Positions 10,181 through 22,584 of a stretch of 64,000 bases of DNA are shown piece by piece; the first letter of the stretch is position 1, and each line of letters begins with the position of its first letter. The stretch comes from Ciborinia camelliae. Lineage: Eukaryota; Ascomycota; Leotiomycetes; Helotiales; Sclerotiniaceae. The position numbers were made by a program, and so were the translations under genes. The stretch covers positions 3,822,953 through 3,886,952 of the forward strand of contig JANPYM010000002.1 of the NCBI GenBank assembly GCA_025890175.1. The letters run 5' to 3'. The notes under the pieces were generated by a model. The model made no database searches, had not been told where the DNA came from, and was given only the letters and a program-made list of their open reading frames with translations.

Positions 10181-13100
10181 ATGGCAGACCAAGAAGATGG
10201 CCCCGCTCGTGGACCCTCACCACTCCTCGTTGATCTCAACGATGGGCATGTTCATTTCGACGATGAAAGCACGATCACCTCCACCATTTCACAATCTACA
10301 TCTGCCATGACATCTCCTCTGATGCCAGAGTTCAGAGATGTAGACAAGAATGAGCAAGATGTTCAACGGTTGCCAACTCTGTCATACAACATACCTCCCA
10401 GCGAGGAAGGATCAAGAAGGGATTCAATTGGTGGCTATGGCACAGACGAAGAAGCTTCAGTCTGCAAACCCTTCTTGAGAACCTCAAGCCCGAATCCGGA
10501 TTTGAAAAGAAACAAAGGAGCGGAATACGAAAAAGTGGGCGATCTAGGCGTTTGTACGATGCAGAAGTTCTCCTTATATGAGACGGCTACGAGGTATTAT
10601 GTTGTTGGAGCGGATATCCTCGACTCTCGATTTCGAATACTGAAGATTGATCGTACGGCAGATATAGGCACCTTGCATATTACTGAAGATGAGATTGTTT
10701 ACACGAAGAAGGAGATGACCCAGTTACTCAACGCTATTGATGATGGAAACAAGAGCTCAGGAGGCATGAAGTTGAAGAGTGCTGTCTGGGGTATACTTGG
10801 GTTTATACGATTTACCGGTTGCTATTATATGCATATGATCACCAAGAGGAACCAAAATGCTATGATCGGGGGCCATTTCGTATACACAATCGAGGCTACT
10901 GAGTTAATACCACTGACTACGTCTACTAATTCCAGATTCAAGTCATCAGATACTCGGAATACTGAGGAGTCGAGGTTTCTCAGTATTTTGAACGGGCTTG
11001 ATTTGAACAAGTCTTTCTATTTCAGTTATTCTTACGATATCACGAGGACCTTGCAACACAACATTATGACAGAGCGAGCGGCTCTAGCAGCAGGAAAACC
11101 TTCCCCTCATCCCAAAGACTACAATTCCATGTTCGTTTGGAACAGCCACCTACTAAAGCCTGCTGAAAATGTTTTGAAAAATACTTATGACTGGTGTGTA
11201 CCTGTCATACATGGATACCTTGCTCAAGCAGCTCTACCCGTTTGGGGACGAATCGTCTACATAACAATCATAGCAAGACGTTCAAGATACTTTGCTGGTG
11301 CTAGATTTCTGAAACGGGGGGCTAATGATATGGTATGTTTTGTGATCTGCTTCAAGGGGCTTACTAATTTCTGTAGGGATACGTCGCCAATGATGTTGAG
11401 ACTGAGCAAATAGTTTCGGAAAATATGACAACTTCATTACATGCTCCTGGCCCAAAGCTTTATGCTAGTCCAAATTACACTTCTTATGTACAACATCGTG
11501 GAAGTATCCCACTACATTGGACTCAAGATAATACTGGTGTCACACCGAAACCTCCTATCGAGCTGAATTTGGTTGATCCATTCTACAGTGCAGCTGCGTT
11601 ACATTTTGATAATCTCTTTGAAAGATACGGAGCTCCTGTCTATGTATTGAACTTGGTGAAAGCCAAGGAGAGAACTCCGAGAGAATCAAAATTATTATAC
11701 GAATTTACAGATGCAATCAACTATCTAAACCAATTCCTTCCGAAAGACAAGAAGATTATCCACAAACCATGGGATATGAGCCGCGCTTCAAAGAGTCGAG
11801 ACCAGGATGTGATTGGTACTCTAGAAAGTATGGCTAATGAAGTTGTTACACGAACGGGAATCTTTCACAATGGAGACGGTAAAACAACCATACCGACTGT
11901 ACAAAATGGTGTTGCTCGGACGAATTGTATTGATTGTTTGGACCGTACTAATGCCGCTCAATTCGTCATTGGAAAAAGAGCTCTTGGATATCAGCTCCAT
12001 GCTTTAGGTATTCTCAGTGAACCCTCAATCAATTATGATACCGATGCAATAAACCTCTTCACATCCATGTACCACGGACATGGTGACACGATTGCAATTC
12101 AATATGGAGGCTCACAATTAGTTAACACTATGGAGACCTATCGAAAGATTAACCAATGGACTAGTCAATCTCGTGATATGGTTGAGAGTTTCCGAAGATA
12201 CTACAACAATTCTTTCCTTGATGGCCAAAGACAAGAAGCATATAATCTTTTCCTCGGAAATTACACCTACGAGCATGGACAGCCTATGCTATGGGACTTG
12301 ACAACTGATTATTATCTTCATCACACCGATCCACGTGCTTGGTCGCCCCGTACTCGCCGTAGCTATATAAATTGGTACACGCCATCCTTCCTTGAAAAGA
12401 AGACTCTGCCGCCCTACTCCGATCCGCAAGGTGCCCTCGCAAACAAACCTATCACGTACTTTGATGATTATTGGATCGAATATTACAAACCGCTCTCCAT
12501 CTCCTCCATTGTCAAAATCTTCACCTACCCTGGCAAAATGTCTTCTTCCGCTCGCCTCATGCCCCGCCCACAACATCGTGACGAATCTCGAATCGGTTAC
12601 GATCTCTCCCCGTTCAAGGTCCGCGCCGATGCTACTGCTCATGTCGAAGAACAATCCGCCCCTCATGCCTCACCGAATGCAAAAGGCAAGAAGAAAGAAG
12701 TATCTTTTCCGGACTCTACCGAAATCGTTGCTGATGATGAAGTTGCGGAGGATTCGTCAATAAAATCTGGTGCGACGGGTACGAAACGTATTAGTCTTCA
12801 AAGATGGCTTCAGCCAATTCATGAGTCTCATCCTCTTTCTGATGATTCACATCATCACATTCCATCGCAGAATCATCATCTTAATCCGCCTGGCATTATG
12901 AAAGAGACATCTTCTCATTCTCAATCACACTCTACAGAAGACTCTTTCCTAAACTATACTACTACTTTGAACAACAACTCATCAAATTTTAATTTGAGCC
13001 GTAATCTAGGTGGAACTGAAAAGAAGAAGATGACTCCGTTAGACAAAAGCAAAGCCGCGCAATGGACTTTCGCCCAAGTAGTTAGCGAATCCCTCAACCC

Positions 13101-13455
13101 CAGCGTCAGTCTAGGCGAAGAAGAAGATTACGAGCGCTATGTCGAATACCCACAACTACTATCCCTGGTTGTCGGAGATGACGACCACGATATCGAGGGC
13201 GTAGATGAATATGAGGAATGGGTCAGAGGTGTAGGATGGGATGGCGGTTCGGGACAAGGCGGATATAATGGGGGGATCAACGGGGGTTGGGGTCGAGAAG
13301 AAGATCATGAGGAAATCGAGGAATATCGGAGTTTCTTGAGGGTGGCGGAAAATCCGTTGACGGTCATCGAGGAAGATGGCCAGAAGAAGAGGTATAAGGC
13401 CTATCGGAAGTGGTTGGCGGGAAAAAGTTTGTTTAAGCAACAACCTATTGATTAG
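10181..13455 (+). CDS. FIG4: Sac-domain polyphosphoinositide phosphatase Fig4
   Basis: Exons 10181-11332 and 11377-13455 encode 1076 residues. The 44-nt intron is phase 0 and joins FLKRGANDM to GYVANDVETEQIVSENM. The Sac domain covers roughly residues 115-760: QKFSLYETATRYYVVGAD at its start, and the catalytic CX5R(T) motif in NCIDCLDRTN with Cys568 and Arg574. The C-terminal third is disordered and rich in His, Ser, Asp and Glu. Family role: removes the 5-phosphate of PI(3,5)P2 on vacuole/endosome membranes in a complex with the Fab1 kinase and Vac14. The neighbouring divergent gene is another endomembrane factor (Chm7). The identity is confident; the exact start could be a later ATG because the first about 100 residues are poorly conserved in character. 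Confidence 0.92.
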
Positions 13456-16005
13456 GTGGTTGAATGATGAGGGATGCTTTATGTGAGCGGGATAGAAGAT
13501 ACAGTATTGAAGGTGCATTTAGCGATGGAGTATTTCTGGAATCTTTTTTTAGAGTATTAGATACCAATTTGGTTACATTTGACGAGGAGTTAAAGTTGCA
13601 GTTGCAGTTGGTAGAAAATGCTCATGACATTGACATTCATTCATTTTTTCTTCTCAAATGATTGTGAGTGGATACATGGATACATAGATCGGTAGGTGCT
13701 AGGTAGTTATAACCGGCCATGATACTTACTCATAAGATAGTGAGTAGTATGTACCATGGAGCGTGACGAAAAGGTCAAATGGATCATAGCCTAGGCATCC
13801 GACATGTACATCCTTTTCTCCTTTCTTACACTTCCTCCCTCGAGAGAGCTTTACGGTATCAACGGGGGTCGCCGGAGAATCTAGTGTATCTGCAGGTCGC
13901 TAGATTGGGTAGACTGGAGTGGAAGTTTCGGTGTGCATGCATATTTTATTTCTCGATAGGTACCTCGGTTGGTAGGTATGCTCTTTTGGTGGTTGACTAG
14001 GTTGGTAGGTACTGGCGAAGATGTGATGTTGGTTGGGTCTTACTTTAATTCCACCCCTGAATTGCAATTAATTGTAGGTAGGCAGGATGAGGTATAATAG
14101 ATGGGTATGAGATGCCGTTCTTTCTTTCTTTCTTACTCACTTCGCACCCACCTACCTACCTACCTTTCTTCCCAAACTGTTAGTCATCCACACTAGATTG
14201 AATCATTATCATTAGATTTTTTCATGAAGTCGGCCCCCGGAATAGGAATAGGAATCGGTTTTCAAGTGGGAATGGGTATAATGAATGTTGTATCTTATAT
14301 AACCTTGCTAATTATCATCCATACATAGATACCTAGTACATCTTGATCCGAAGATCTTGGGCGAAGCGCCATGTAGCAGTTATAAGGGGGAGGCGTGGTA
14401 GCGGAAACGGGTGTGTGGTTTTTCTATATGCGGCCAAGGTCTGACGGAGATATCCCAGTTGGGGAGGCTTTTTACATCCCAACTGATTTCCACGTGGAGG
14501 GCAGGGGCTAAAATAAGGGATAAATGTCCACGGGTAGGTTGAACCTTGAAAGCCGGAATGCAGGTGCGGGTGGCTTTTGGATCGTCACCTCACCTCACCT
14601 CGATTTTCTGGCAACCGGAATCATGGAGGCAATGGAATGGAAGAGGAAAGAGTATGGCTGGATTTTCCTTCATCTTCTCGCCCGCCCATTGCAATCTGAT
14701 AGTAGTTAGAATTGCAATCATGAATGGACCAGAATAGGGCAACTCATGTGACTACACACTTCTCCCCGAGCTCTGGATTATCTGGTGGCAAAGAGATTGC
14801 TCATCTTGTGAAGCCATCAATGAATACAGCCCCGATGGTATGGTATATTGTATTTCCGTGATTGCTTGATCAATAATCTAGTGGTACACTAGTGAATATT
14901 TCCACTAATCGGGGGTTCACTTCAAGGTTCTTTCACCCCCTTATCTACGATAAGGGGGCCTCAGCGATTCATCACTTGATTAGCGATTCGTAGGTAGGTA
15001 ACTTTTGATTATAACTTTTGCAATTTTTATTGTTTTCTAAAGATAATTAAAGATATGAAGTGAGTGCAAATAGTTCGTTATTCCAAAAGGTTTACTATTG
15101 GGGATTTTTTACACTCAAAATAGAAACTGGCGAATGGCTGACGCCCCCTCATTGATGCCCCCCGATTAGGTAGCGGTAACACGATAATAAATATCCCCCG
15201 GTAAGATTACCGGTGTACATTTTCATACTGAAACTGTTGGTGCGCTGTACTCCAGTCGGAAACCTTCTAGACCTTTCCCGTACCACAAATTTCATGGGCA
15301 GTATATTGACGTCAAACGTGTAACCTTCCACTCAAACATATTGTTTTAGTGTGGATAATGGCACTGTTAGGTGCAAGTTTACGGAGGTAGGTGTGAGATT
15401 ATAGGCTCCTTTCAGGGTACACACACTGAAAAAATCCCTACCCTATAAACAGGTTGTTACTATCTAGTCCCTGTCAAGATTTTCATCAGCCCTGTAGATA
15501 AAAGGCTTAAATAGATTATCATAGCCTAAAGCTAAAGTCTATACCTAATCAGAGTTAAGATTGATGTGAAATTGCGAAAGGCCTAAAGCTTATACGTTTG
15601 CTAAGCCTAATCTAGGGGGATCGTCACATATAAATGCATATATTTTATAAATCTCCATACAAAGTATATATATACCCTGGAAATGTCTATATGTAATTTG
15701 TTTTCTTTTTAATTTTTTTTTACCTATTTTTGAACGCGGTCTCCAACGTCTACCGAATTCCTTATAGAGCCTATTCGATAGCCCACTACTACCAATTGCG
15801 TGGAGAAACCCTCCGTGTACAACCAAAATTCACATCGAAACATCTCAAACAAATCCGAGTTCCATGTTGTTGTCCGCGTCCGAGTCCGCAAATCCTACGA
15901 ATTCCTGAAGTTATTAGACATCGGGAATGGTATTAGAGGCATGAAGAATTTTCGACGTTCTGCAAGAAAAGGTTGAGCCGGGTGGTTTGTCTCGTTGTCA
16001 ACAGC
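13456..16005. other. Repeat-rich intergenic region, 2.5 kb
   Basis: No gene is supportable. The region shows TTTC and ACCT microsatellites near 14120-14165, TAGG tracts, a foldback element at 14906-15168 and, from about 15420 to 15720, AT-rich sequence with repeated CCTAAAGCT/CCTAATC words that looks like decayed repeat. The last few hundred bases should contain the histidine-kinase promoter. Confidence 0.55.
14906..15168. repeat. Degenerate foldback (MITE-like) element with perfect hairpin
   Basis: The left end reads CTAATCGGGGG and the right end, on the opposite strand, reads CTAATCGGGGGG. Further in, AGGGGGCCTCAGCGATTC (left, about 14953) pairs with AGGGGGCGTCAGCCATTC (right, opposite strand). 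The core is AT-rich. The left arm also holds a perfect 10-bp palindromic hairpin, CCCCCTTATC-TAC-GATAAGGGGG, at 14936-14958. No clear target-site duplication was seen. Confidence 0.45.
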
Positions 16006-19000
16006 ATGGTGGTCTCAGATAGTGCGAATAATATGAGTGTCGAATCAATCATTCAAGACATTTCAGACATTCAACATATCCGTATCGCAGATACGACCCA
16101 GAATTCCACATCAACGCTTGCAGAATCGCACATTACCGCCACCGATGCTGCACAGCCAGTCTTATGTTCAGCCATAAACACCCCACCAACCCAAAAGCCA
16201 AGAGATTGGACTCTAGAGCTTCCTGACTCTGAACATAAAGAATTCTTTAGAGCCACAGATTGGGCGGCAACACCCCTGGGACCATTGGAATCATGGGGAA
16301 TTGCGCTTCGACTTCACACTTTCACGACCTTCTCAGATTCGAGGCCTGCGTGTTTATACTGGTATGATGCAAAGGCAATAACCTTCTACCCAATTACCAA
16401 GGCCTGTTCTGACAATATCATGTTGCTAGGGGACCCGAGAGAGTCGCGATATACAACGAACATTTCATCGAGGTGAGCGGAAAAGGCCATCCAACGTTAA
16501 TGGGTAAGCCTTTGAAATTGGCTTACCCGCGGTCGTGGCTCGACGTAAGAGACATGTTTATCCATGCGGAGACCAGCAAGGTTGCGGTGGACATCAGTGA
16601 GGTACCTTTCATAGTGGAAAGGGCTGGATACATGGAGGAAGTATACTTTACTGGAACCTTCAATCCCGTGCGACTCGAAGATGGGTCAATTGGTGGTGTG
16701 TATAACTACGCGGTCGAGAAGACGAAGGACAAACTCAATGAGCGAAGACAATCTATGCTCAGTCAGGTTCGTAAAACATTTTTTATATCCCATTCTATTC
16801 CTCGGTTCCAAACCTCATAAGGGACCTAGACTCCAATATTGAAGTGACATGATTCACCTGAGCCTTTTTACTTTTTCTCAAATACATTCTTTTTATTTCT
16901 GAACAGAGCTTTATTTCTTCATTTTTTCATAATCTTTCTTTGATATCTAGGTAGGCAATTGTTAACTCCCCGGTCTAAATGCAGCTAGAGTATACGGGGT
17001 TTGGAACACTTGCTAGCCACATAATGCCTCATTTAGAGTCTAATCCTTTAGATATTCCAATGGCCATGCTATATCAGGTTGACGAACAAAGTGCTTCTGG
17101 ATCCACGGTCTATTTGCGGGGTCAACTTGGTTTCCCCGATGATCATCCACTCGCTGTGAAACAAGCTGAACTCAGCAGCTGCCTTGCTCTTTTTCCATTG
17201 ATGCGCATGACGGGCAATGAGATCTCAACTCATCCTGTGGACGAAAGATTTGCGGGAGTCGAATTTCGTGGTCACAAGGATGAATCTACCGGAAATCACG
17301 AAGCAGCATATTACTTCTCTGTACTCCCTATCTCAAGCGCTGAACGCATCTTTGGATATTTGATACTGGGCGCAAACTCTCGACGACCGACTGACAAAGC
17401 TTACGATCAATTTATGAAATCTATCGCCTCAAGGGTCTCATCGATTGCATCTGCATTAGCGAGCAGCGAGGAAACAAAGCAAAGGGCTCACCGTCTGGAG
17501 AGGGAACTGGCAGAGAATGAGAGACAAATTAGATATATGGCACAAAACGCCCCCGTTGGTATGCTGCAAGTGTCGATGGAAGGTAAAATCCTCTGGGCAA
17601 ACCCCATGTACTATCAAATTACTGGTCATCCGGGACCCGACGAACCACAGTACAACTTCTCTTTCCTTGATATAGTGATTGAGGAGGATGTACCTCGAAG
17701 CTTAAGAGCATGGGCCAAACTGAGTTCAGGGCAGTCTCATATTGAGGAGACATCACGGCTTAAGCGTATGTTTGTGCCACCTAACGGAGAACCCGATCAC
17801 GCTTCCATACTATCACTTGCATTCCCATATATGGTAGATGGTGAGGTAAAATCGATCATGAGTTGCATCACAGATATTTCTGAACTGAAATGGGCCGAAG
17901 CATCAGAAGCGAGAAATGCCGAGGAAGCACGGGCGGCAAAACGCCAACAGGAAGAATTCATTGATATTGTCTCTCATGAGATGCGAAACCCTCTTTCTGC
18001 TATTTTCCAGTGTGCAGATATGATATCGAACTCCTACAGAGATCTATCAATTACAGATGCCACTGAGATTCTGAAAAGCAATGTTGAAGCGGCAAACACA
18101 ATAACTATGTGCGCCAGTCATCAAAAGCGCATTGTGGATGATGTTCTCACCCTCTCAAAGCTCAAATATATGATGCTGTCTATTTCGCCCCGCCCCGCTC
18201 GCCCGATAGACATACTTGATCAGGTAGTCCAGATGTTCTCAGCTGATTTGACGGCTCACGGAATCTCAATCAATATAGTAGGGCAAGCTTCTTTTGGCGT
18301 AAATCATATTGATTGGGTCATATTCGATTCTTCACGTGTCACACAAATCTTGATAAATCTGTTAACCAACGCGATCAAATTCACAAGAGGAGAAGAAAAA
18401 AGAAAAATCACAATTACTTATGGTGCTTCGCTTGCTGAACCCGAGAAAGATTTTGACAGTGGATTTTACTGGGTACCTTGTGACAATAAGGGTGAAGATT
18501 TGACTCTAAACCCCGAGTGGGGCTCCGGGGAGCATGTGTTCTTGACGTGCGCGGTCACAGATACAGGAGTAGGCATGCGTGCCGAAGAAATTCCTCGTCT
18601 CTTTACGCGCTTCGAACAAGCCAACTCAAAAACTTCCATAAGATATGGCGGATCTGGTTTAGGGTTGTACATTTCTCAGCAACTTGCCGAAAAGCAAGGG
18701 GGAAGAATTGGCCTGTCTTCGAAATTAGGTCAGGGAAGCACGTTCGGATTTTATGTCAAGGGACGACGTAGTACTGATCCACCGAAGGGCGTCGGGCCAA
18801 ATATAAGCCCTGGACCATCCGGGGGATCATATTATGATGATTCGAAGGCTATGCAAGTTCTGTTAGTAGAGGACAACCTTGTTAACCAAAGAATATTAAA
18901 AAAGCAACTGACAAAAGCTGGCTGCGTTGTTCAAGTGGCCAATCACGGGTTAGAGGCTTTGGAAATAATAAGGCAATGCTCTTGCTGGCACGAGCCAGTA

Positions 19001-19282
19001 AAAGACGCAAAAGATCTGGATATCATACTGATGGATTGGGAAATGCCCGTCATGGACGGCGTCACTTGTAGCCGCGAGATTCGATCATTGCAACATGCGG
19101 GAAAGATCTTGAAGCATATTGAAATCATTGCGGTTACTGCTAATGCCCGCGAAGAGCAGGTTCAGTTGGCGCTGCGTAACGGCATCAATTTCGTCATGTC
19201 GAAACCCTTTCTCGTAGCTGATCTCCTCGAAAAAATGAGAGAGAGACTCTCCGGTGTTGATAATGGAACGACTTTTCAGTGA
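16006..19282 (+). CDS. Hybrid histidine kinase (PAS-GAF-like-PAS-HisKA-HATPase-REC)
   Basis: Exons 16006-16361, 16430-16766 and 16985-19282 give 996 residues. The first intron (68 nt, branch CTGAC) explains an apparent frameshift: splicing gives ACLYWGPERVAIYNEHFIEVSG, the usual N-terminal PAS-like block of fungal hybrid kinases. The second intron (218 nt) has a weak GTTCGT donor and joins MLSQ to LEYTGFGTLASHIM. Domains: PAS-like (about 85-225), GAF-like sensor (about 230-390), PAS (about 410-530), HisKA with phospho-acceptor His562 in SHEMRNP, HATPase with N-box LLTNAIKF and G-boxes DTGVGM and GGSGLGLYIS, and a receiver with Asp915 in LMDWEMPVMDG and Lys in SKPF. No membrane segment is seen, so it is probably cytosolic. 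The signal it senses is unknown. An alternative start is Met at 16033. Confidence 0.85.
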
Positions 19283-20434
19283 ATGAACCATTCTATCTTT
19301 CATCGTCGTGCCCATACCATACCATATCGTGACGTGATGATGATGCCCATTCCGTACAATGCTCTGGTTGCCGTTTAGGTCTCTCGCGATACTCCACGTC
19401 TACCTCGAGCCTTAAGCAATAATGGACGTCCCGAGAAGATTGGGGGAAGATGCTGTAAGCATATCGTATCATATCATATAGATGAATATTCCCAGCTTTC
19501 CAATAATAGAGAGAGAGATGTATATATATATATATATATATATACCGTATACGATTCCGGTCTTCTAGACTGGAGAAAAGATGTGATAGATAAATGAATA
19601 GGGGGAACTATCGGCGGAACGAGGAATAAAAGCTGTGGTAGCTTCGCTTGGCTTGTCGACACGCGATTTTCGCGATTTTGTGGTTCGGGGAAGAGAGGGG
19701 GGGAGACGAGATGAGGTGGGGGTGGGGTGGTTATTTGCTGGAATAGATATAAATTGGTATATTTGGGGGTGGAATATTGGGGATGTTGAATGGTTATCTA
19801 TTGGCTGTAGATTAGAGTATATATAGTTTAGTAGAGGTAGTAGACAGACAGCCCGAGGAGGCTGTTTCCTTGGATATATATTCGATGTATCAATAGCCGA
19901 GAAGTGGCAAGCTGGGATGTTGGGATACTAGGTAGGTATCTTTTAGCATTATAGCATAGCATAGTATAGGTAGTGAAGTTAGTCGCTGTAAAAAGAAGTA
20001 TTGAGTTATATTTGTTGAACATAGATTATCTTCGGTATATACAGTAGTGATAGTGATGAGGGAATATAAGCTACGGTATTAGGAACTAGGTAACGTATAC
20101 ACTAGTCTAATCGAGTAAGTATTATCGTGAATATAATGCTGTCAATACTGTGTTCTTCCAACAATCTTATTAATCAATTATTGTTGTGGCATATGTTGAA
20201 TGGATTAAATGAATTTTTTTTCTAAATAAAGTTTCGTTTCAGTATAATACGGGGACGCAGTGGAACTGGAACTGCCGACTTGATATTCGTATTTGCTAAA
20301 ATCTAGTCATCGTAGGTTCTGGGCGACCCACTTCCGCTTCTTTCGGCCGCTTCTTTCGGAGCAGGCTCACGCTTGTTGCTCAGAAAGAAGCGGATGTGGG
20401 GCCACCCACGTTTACTGTACAAGCGGATCGTAAT

Positions 20435-20840
20435 GGTCCACCCCGTTCATCAATCCAGCCCATTAACTAATCGGACCACCCCATTGGCTAATGGGACCCC
20501 CTTACCCGAACGGGGCGCCCGATTAACCAATAGGCTCTACCACCTAAAAATCGAATTTTGAAAAATAGAAAAGTTCGATTAAAAATATTTTAACACTTTT
20601 TTATATAAAAAATTAATTAATATTAATCGATTTTAATCGATTTTAACCCTATTATTGTTTTTTTTAATTAATTAATTAAGGTTTCGTTAATTAATAAATA
20701 TCAATTAATCAATAAGCTCTCCTATTGATCAATAGACCACCTCATTAGCTAATCGGGCGTCCCGTTCGGATAAGGGGTTCCCATTAGCCAATAGGGTGGT
20801 CCGATTAGTTAATGGGCTGGATTGATGAACGGGGTAGACC
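20435..20840. repeat. Foldback / MITE-like element with about 110-bp terminal inverted repeats
   Basis: The left arm starts GGTCCACCCCGTTCATCAAT and continues about 110 bp. The right arm on the opposite strand starts GGTCTACCCCGTTCATCAAT and stays close to identical for a similar length; most differences are C/T or G/A transitions. The 160-170 bp core is almost pure A+T with runs of TTAATTAA and ATCGATTTTAATCGATTTTA. There is no ORF inside. A flanking local hairpin (20328-20399) may belong to a larger version of the element. No target-site duplication is certain. Confidence 0.75.
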
Positions 20841-21199
20841 AGCAACAACATAGGGCGACTGGAGGAACCTTTTCGGCTATACGAGCCCGATCCGGCTATT
20901 GTGAGGCTACCTATTTTAGAAATGAATGCCTAAAACATATACTATGTATAGGGAAGCTATCGTTCTTTACATAAGTGGTCTATAATACCAATACCAATCC
21001 AGAACAATTCATCATTCATTTCTCGCATTTACAGTTAGGTGTGTGGTACGACCAAGCGAGGGCGGAAGATCTGATTTAATGGCGACTTGAATTGACTATC
21101 TTTTAATATAGGCTGTACAAGCTTTAAGTACGGCCGCTCGGGCCAACCAATAATAACCCTCGCCATAGGCTTATTTTATATTAATAATTATAATTTTTA

Positions 21200-21620
21200 T
21201 TGGGGAATCAGGTCACATGGTTTCCGGTCACATGATCAGGGATCACGTGGTAAGCTATACCGCATAGGGTATGGGGGAGTAGCATATAAGGGCAGCTGGG
21301 CTGCCACCAAATACATACTCCTTACTTAGTCAAATCAATCTATTATAATTCTACCCTAGTACTTCCTTCCTACCGTATTACTGGTCATCCCAGGTTATAC
21401 GATTAATAATTTTAATATTTTTATAAATCTATAAATCTACAAATCTACAAATCTACAAATCTGCCGAATCTATAAACCTACAAACCTACTGCTGGATAAA
21501 TCACGTGCCGCGCGGCGGCACCCCCGCGCTAGCGGGCTTATATAGTTGATCTGTAGCATAGTTTTTAGAGCTTCGAGCCAAATACACTGCATACTATAGT
21601 ACATTTGTTCTCCATCGCCC
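21200..21620. repeat. Possible retroelement/LTR remnant with 8-nt tandem repeat
   Basis: The segment has a promoter-like run with repeated GGTCACATG and ATCACGTGG words followed by CATATAAGGGCAGCTGGGC. After that come five copies of an 8-nt unit (AAATCTAC, 21425-21464) and a GC-rich palindromic patch (GTGCCGCGCGGCGGCAC near 21505). The composition differs sharply from its surroundings. A solo LTR is one reading, but no second copy or reverse transcriptase is in this window. Confidence 0.25.
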
Positions 21621-22053
21621 ATGGTGATTCCAACATTTATGATTAAAATTTATGGGCGAACAAAGGGTAATATCTACCCTACACGATTATACGTAACGCT
21701 CCCGCAACCGATTTTGGTTGCGGGACCCGTGGATATCCATATTTCCACAATAATACGAGGGGAACAGAATGCAAAATGCAAAATGGAAAATGGTAGGTGG
21801 TAATCAAGATTCCGATATCTAAATCTGGATCTGGATCTGGATCTGGGTGGCAAAAAGTCGCTTGAAAAGATCTTGTTGGAAGACCTCGGGATTACAATCA
21901 CTGGCAATACTGGAACCCTTATTTTTTGACGCTATAGTACATCAAAACATCACTCACTCGTCTCGCTAAACTTGCATGGACTCCTGAGTCGGGAATTAAG
22001 AAAGTTGGCGTCGCTAATTTTTGATGTGCAAATAGAGCTACTGTACTGTCTTT

Positions 22054-22584
22054 TTATATTTTTTTTGGGGAAAATCTAAAAAAAGAAGTTGGGGACTCGA
22101 TAGTTATATCATCCTCCCACCCCTCACCTCTTCTTACATCAATAACATGAGTGGGTAGCTCCCAACATCTCTCCCACGTGTCAGTCCCAAACAAACCACA
22201 ATTCCAATCGACCGCACCGCTCGGCATCCAAACACTTACTTCCCGTGCTTCGATATCCAACTCAATGGTACTCCATACAATTAATCCATCTTCTCTAGAC
22301 GCATCGAATTTGCCCCCCTTCAACTGGCTCTCCATTTCATCGCCCCAAGTTGGATCCAGGAGTGGTCGAAGATTATATCTGAATGACCTCAGGCCAACTT
22401 CATCCAAATCCATGTAATATTCGTGACTCCAGAATACGAGTGTAAGATTGTTTGGCCATTCTTGGGAACTCACATAATCGGCGAGTGGAAAGGTATACCT
22501 ATATGTATCCTTCTGATCTGGGAGAGGTGATGACATGAGTTTGAATGGCAGGAGAGGCATAAATAATCTTGTGAGAGTTGCCAT
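22054..22584 (-). CDS. Hypothetical protein, 176 residues
   Basis: Single open frame from ATG at 22584 to the stop at 22054. The frame continues upstream only 18 codons to a TTG before an in-frame TAA. The protein contains blocks such as YRYTFPLADYVSSQEWPNNLTLVFWSHEYYMDLDEVGLRSFRYNLRPLLDP and ends SFFRFSPKKI; it is rich in Trp and acidic residues with a beta-strand-like pattern. I recognise no family and see no signal peptide or membrane segment. The amino-acid texture is protein-like rather than random. An unseen upstream exon is possible. It sits between repeat-rich stretches. Confidence 0.5.
   Translation of the reverse strand: MATLTRLFMPLLPFKLMSSPLPDQKDTYRYTFPLADYVSSQEWPNNLTLVFWSHEYYMDLDEVGLRSFRYNLRPLLDPTWGDEMESQLKGGKFDASREDGLIVWSTIELDIEAREVSVWMPSGAVDWNCGLFGTDTWERCWELPTHVIDVRRGEGWEDDITIESPTSFFRFSPKKI

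Larger units (their letters stand above)
19283..22053. other. Gene-poor repeat region, 2.8 kb
   Basis: Contains a (TA)12 microsatellite at 19521-19544, the foldback element at 20435-20840, a second local inverted repeat around 20328-20399 (TCCGCTTCTTTC against GAAAGAAGCGGA), and a possible LTR remnant with an 8-nt tandem repeat near 21425-21464. The rest is AT-rich without coding character. No gene is supportable. Confidence 0.6.
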
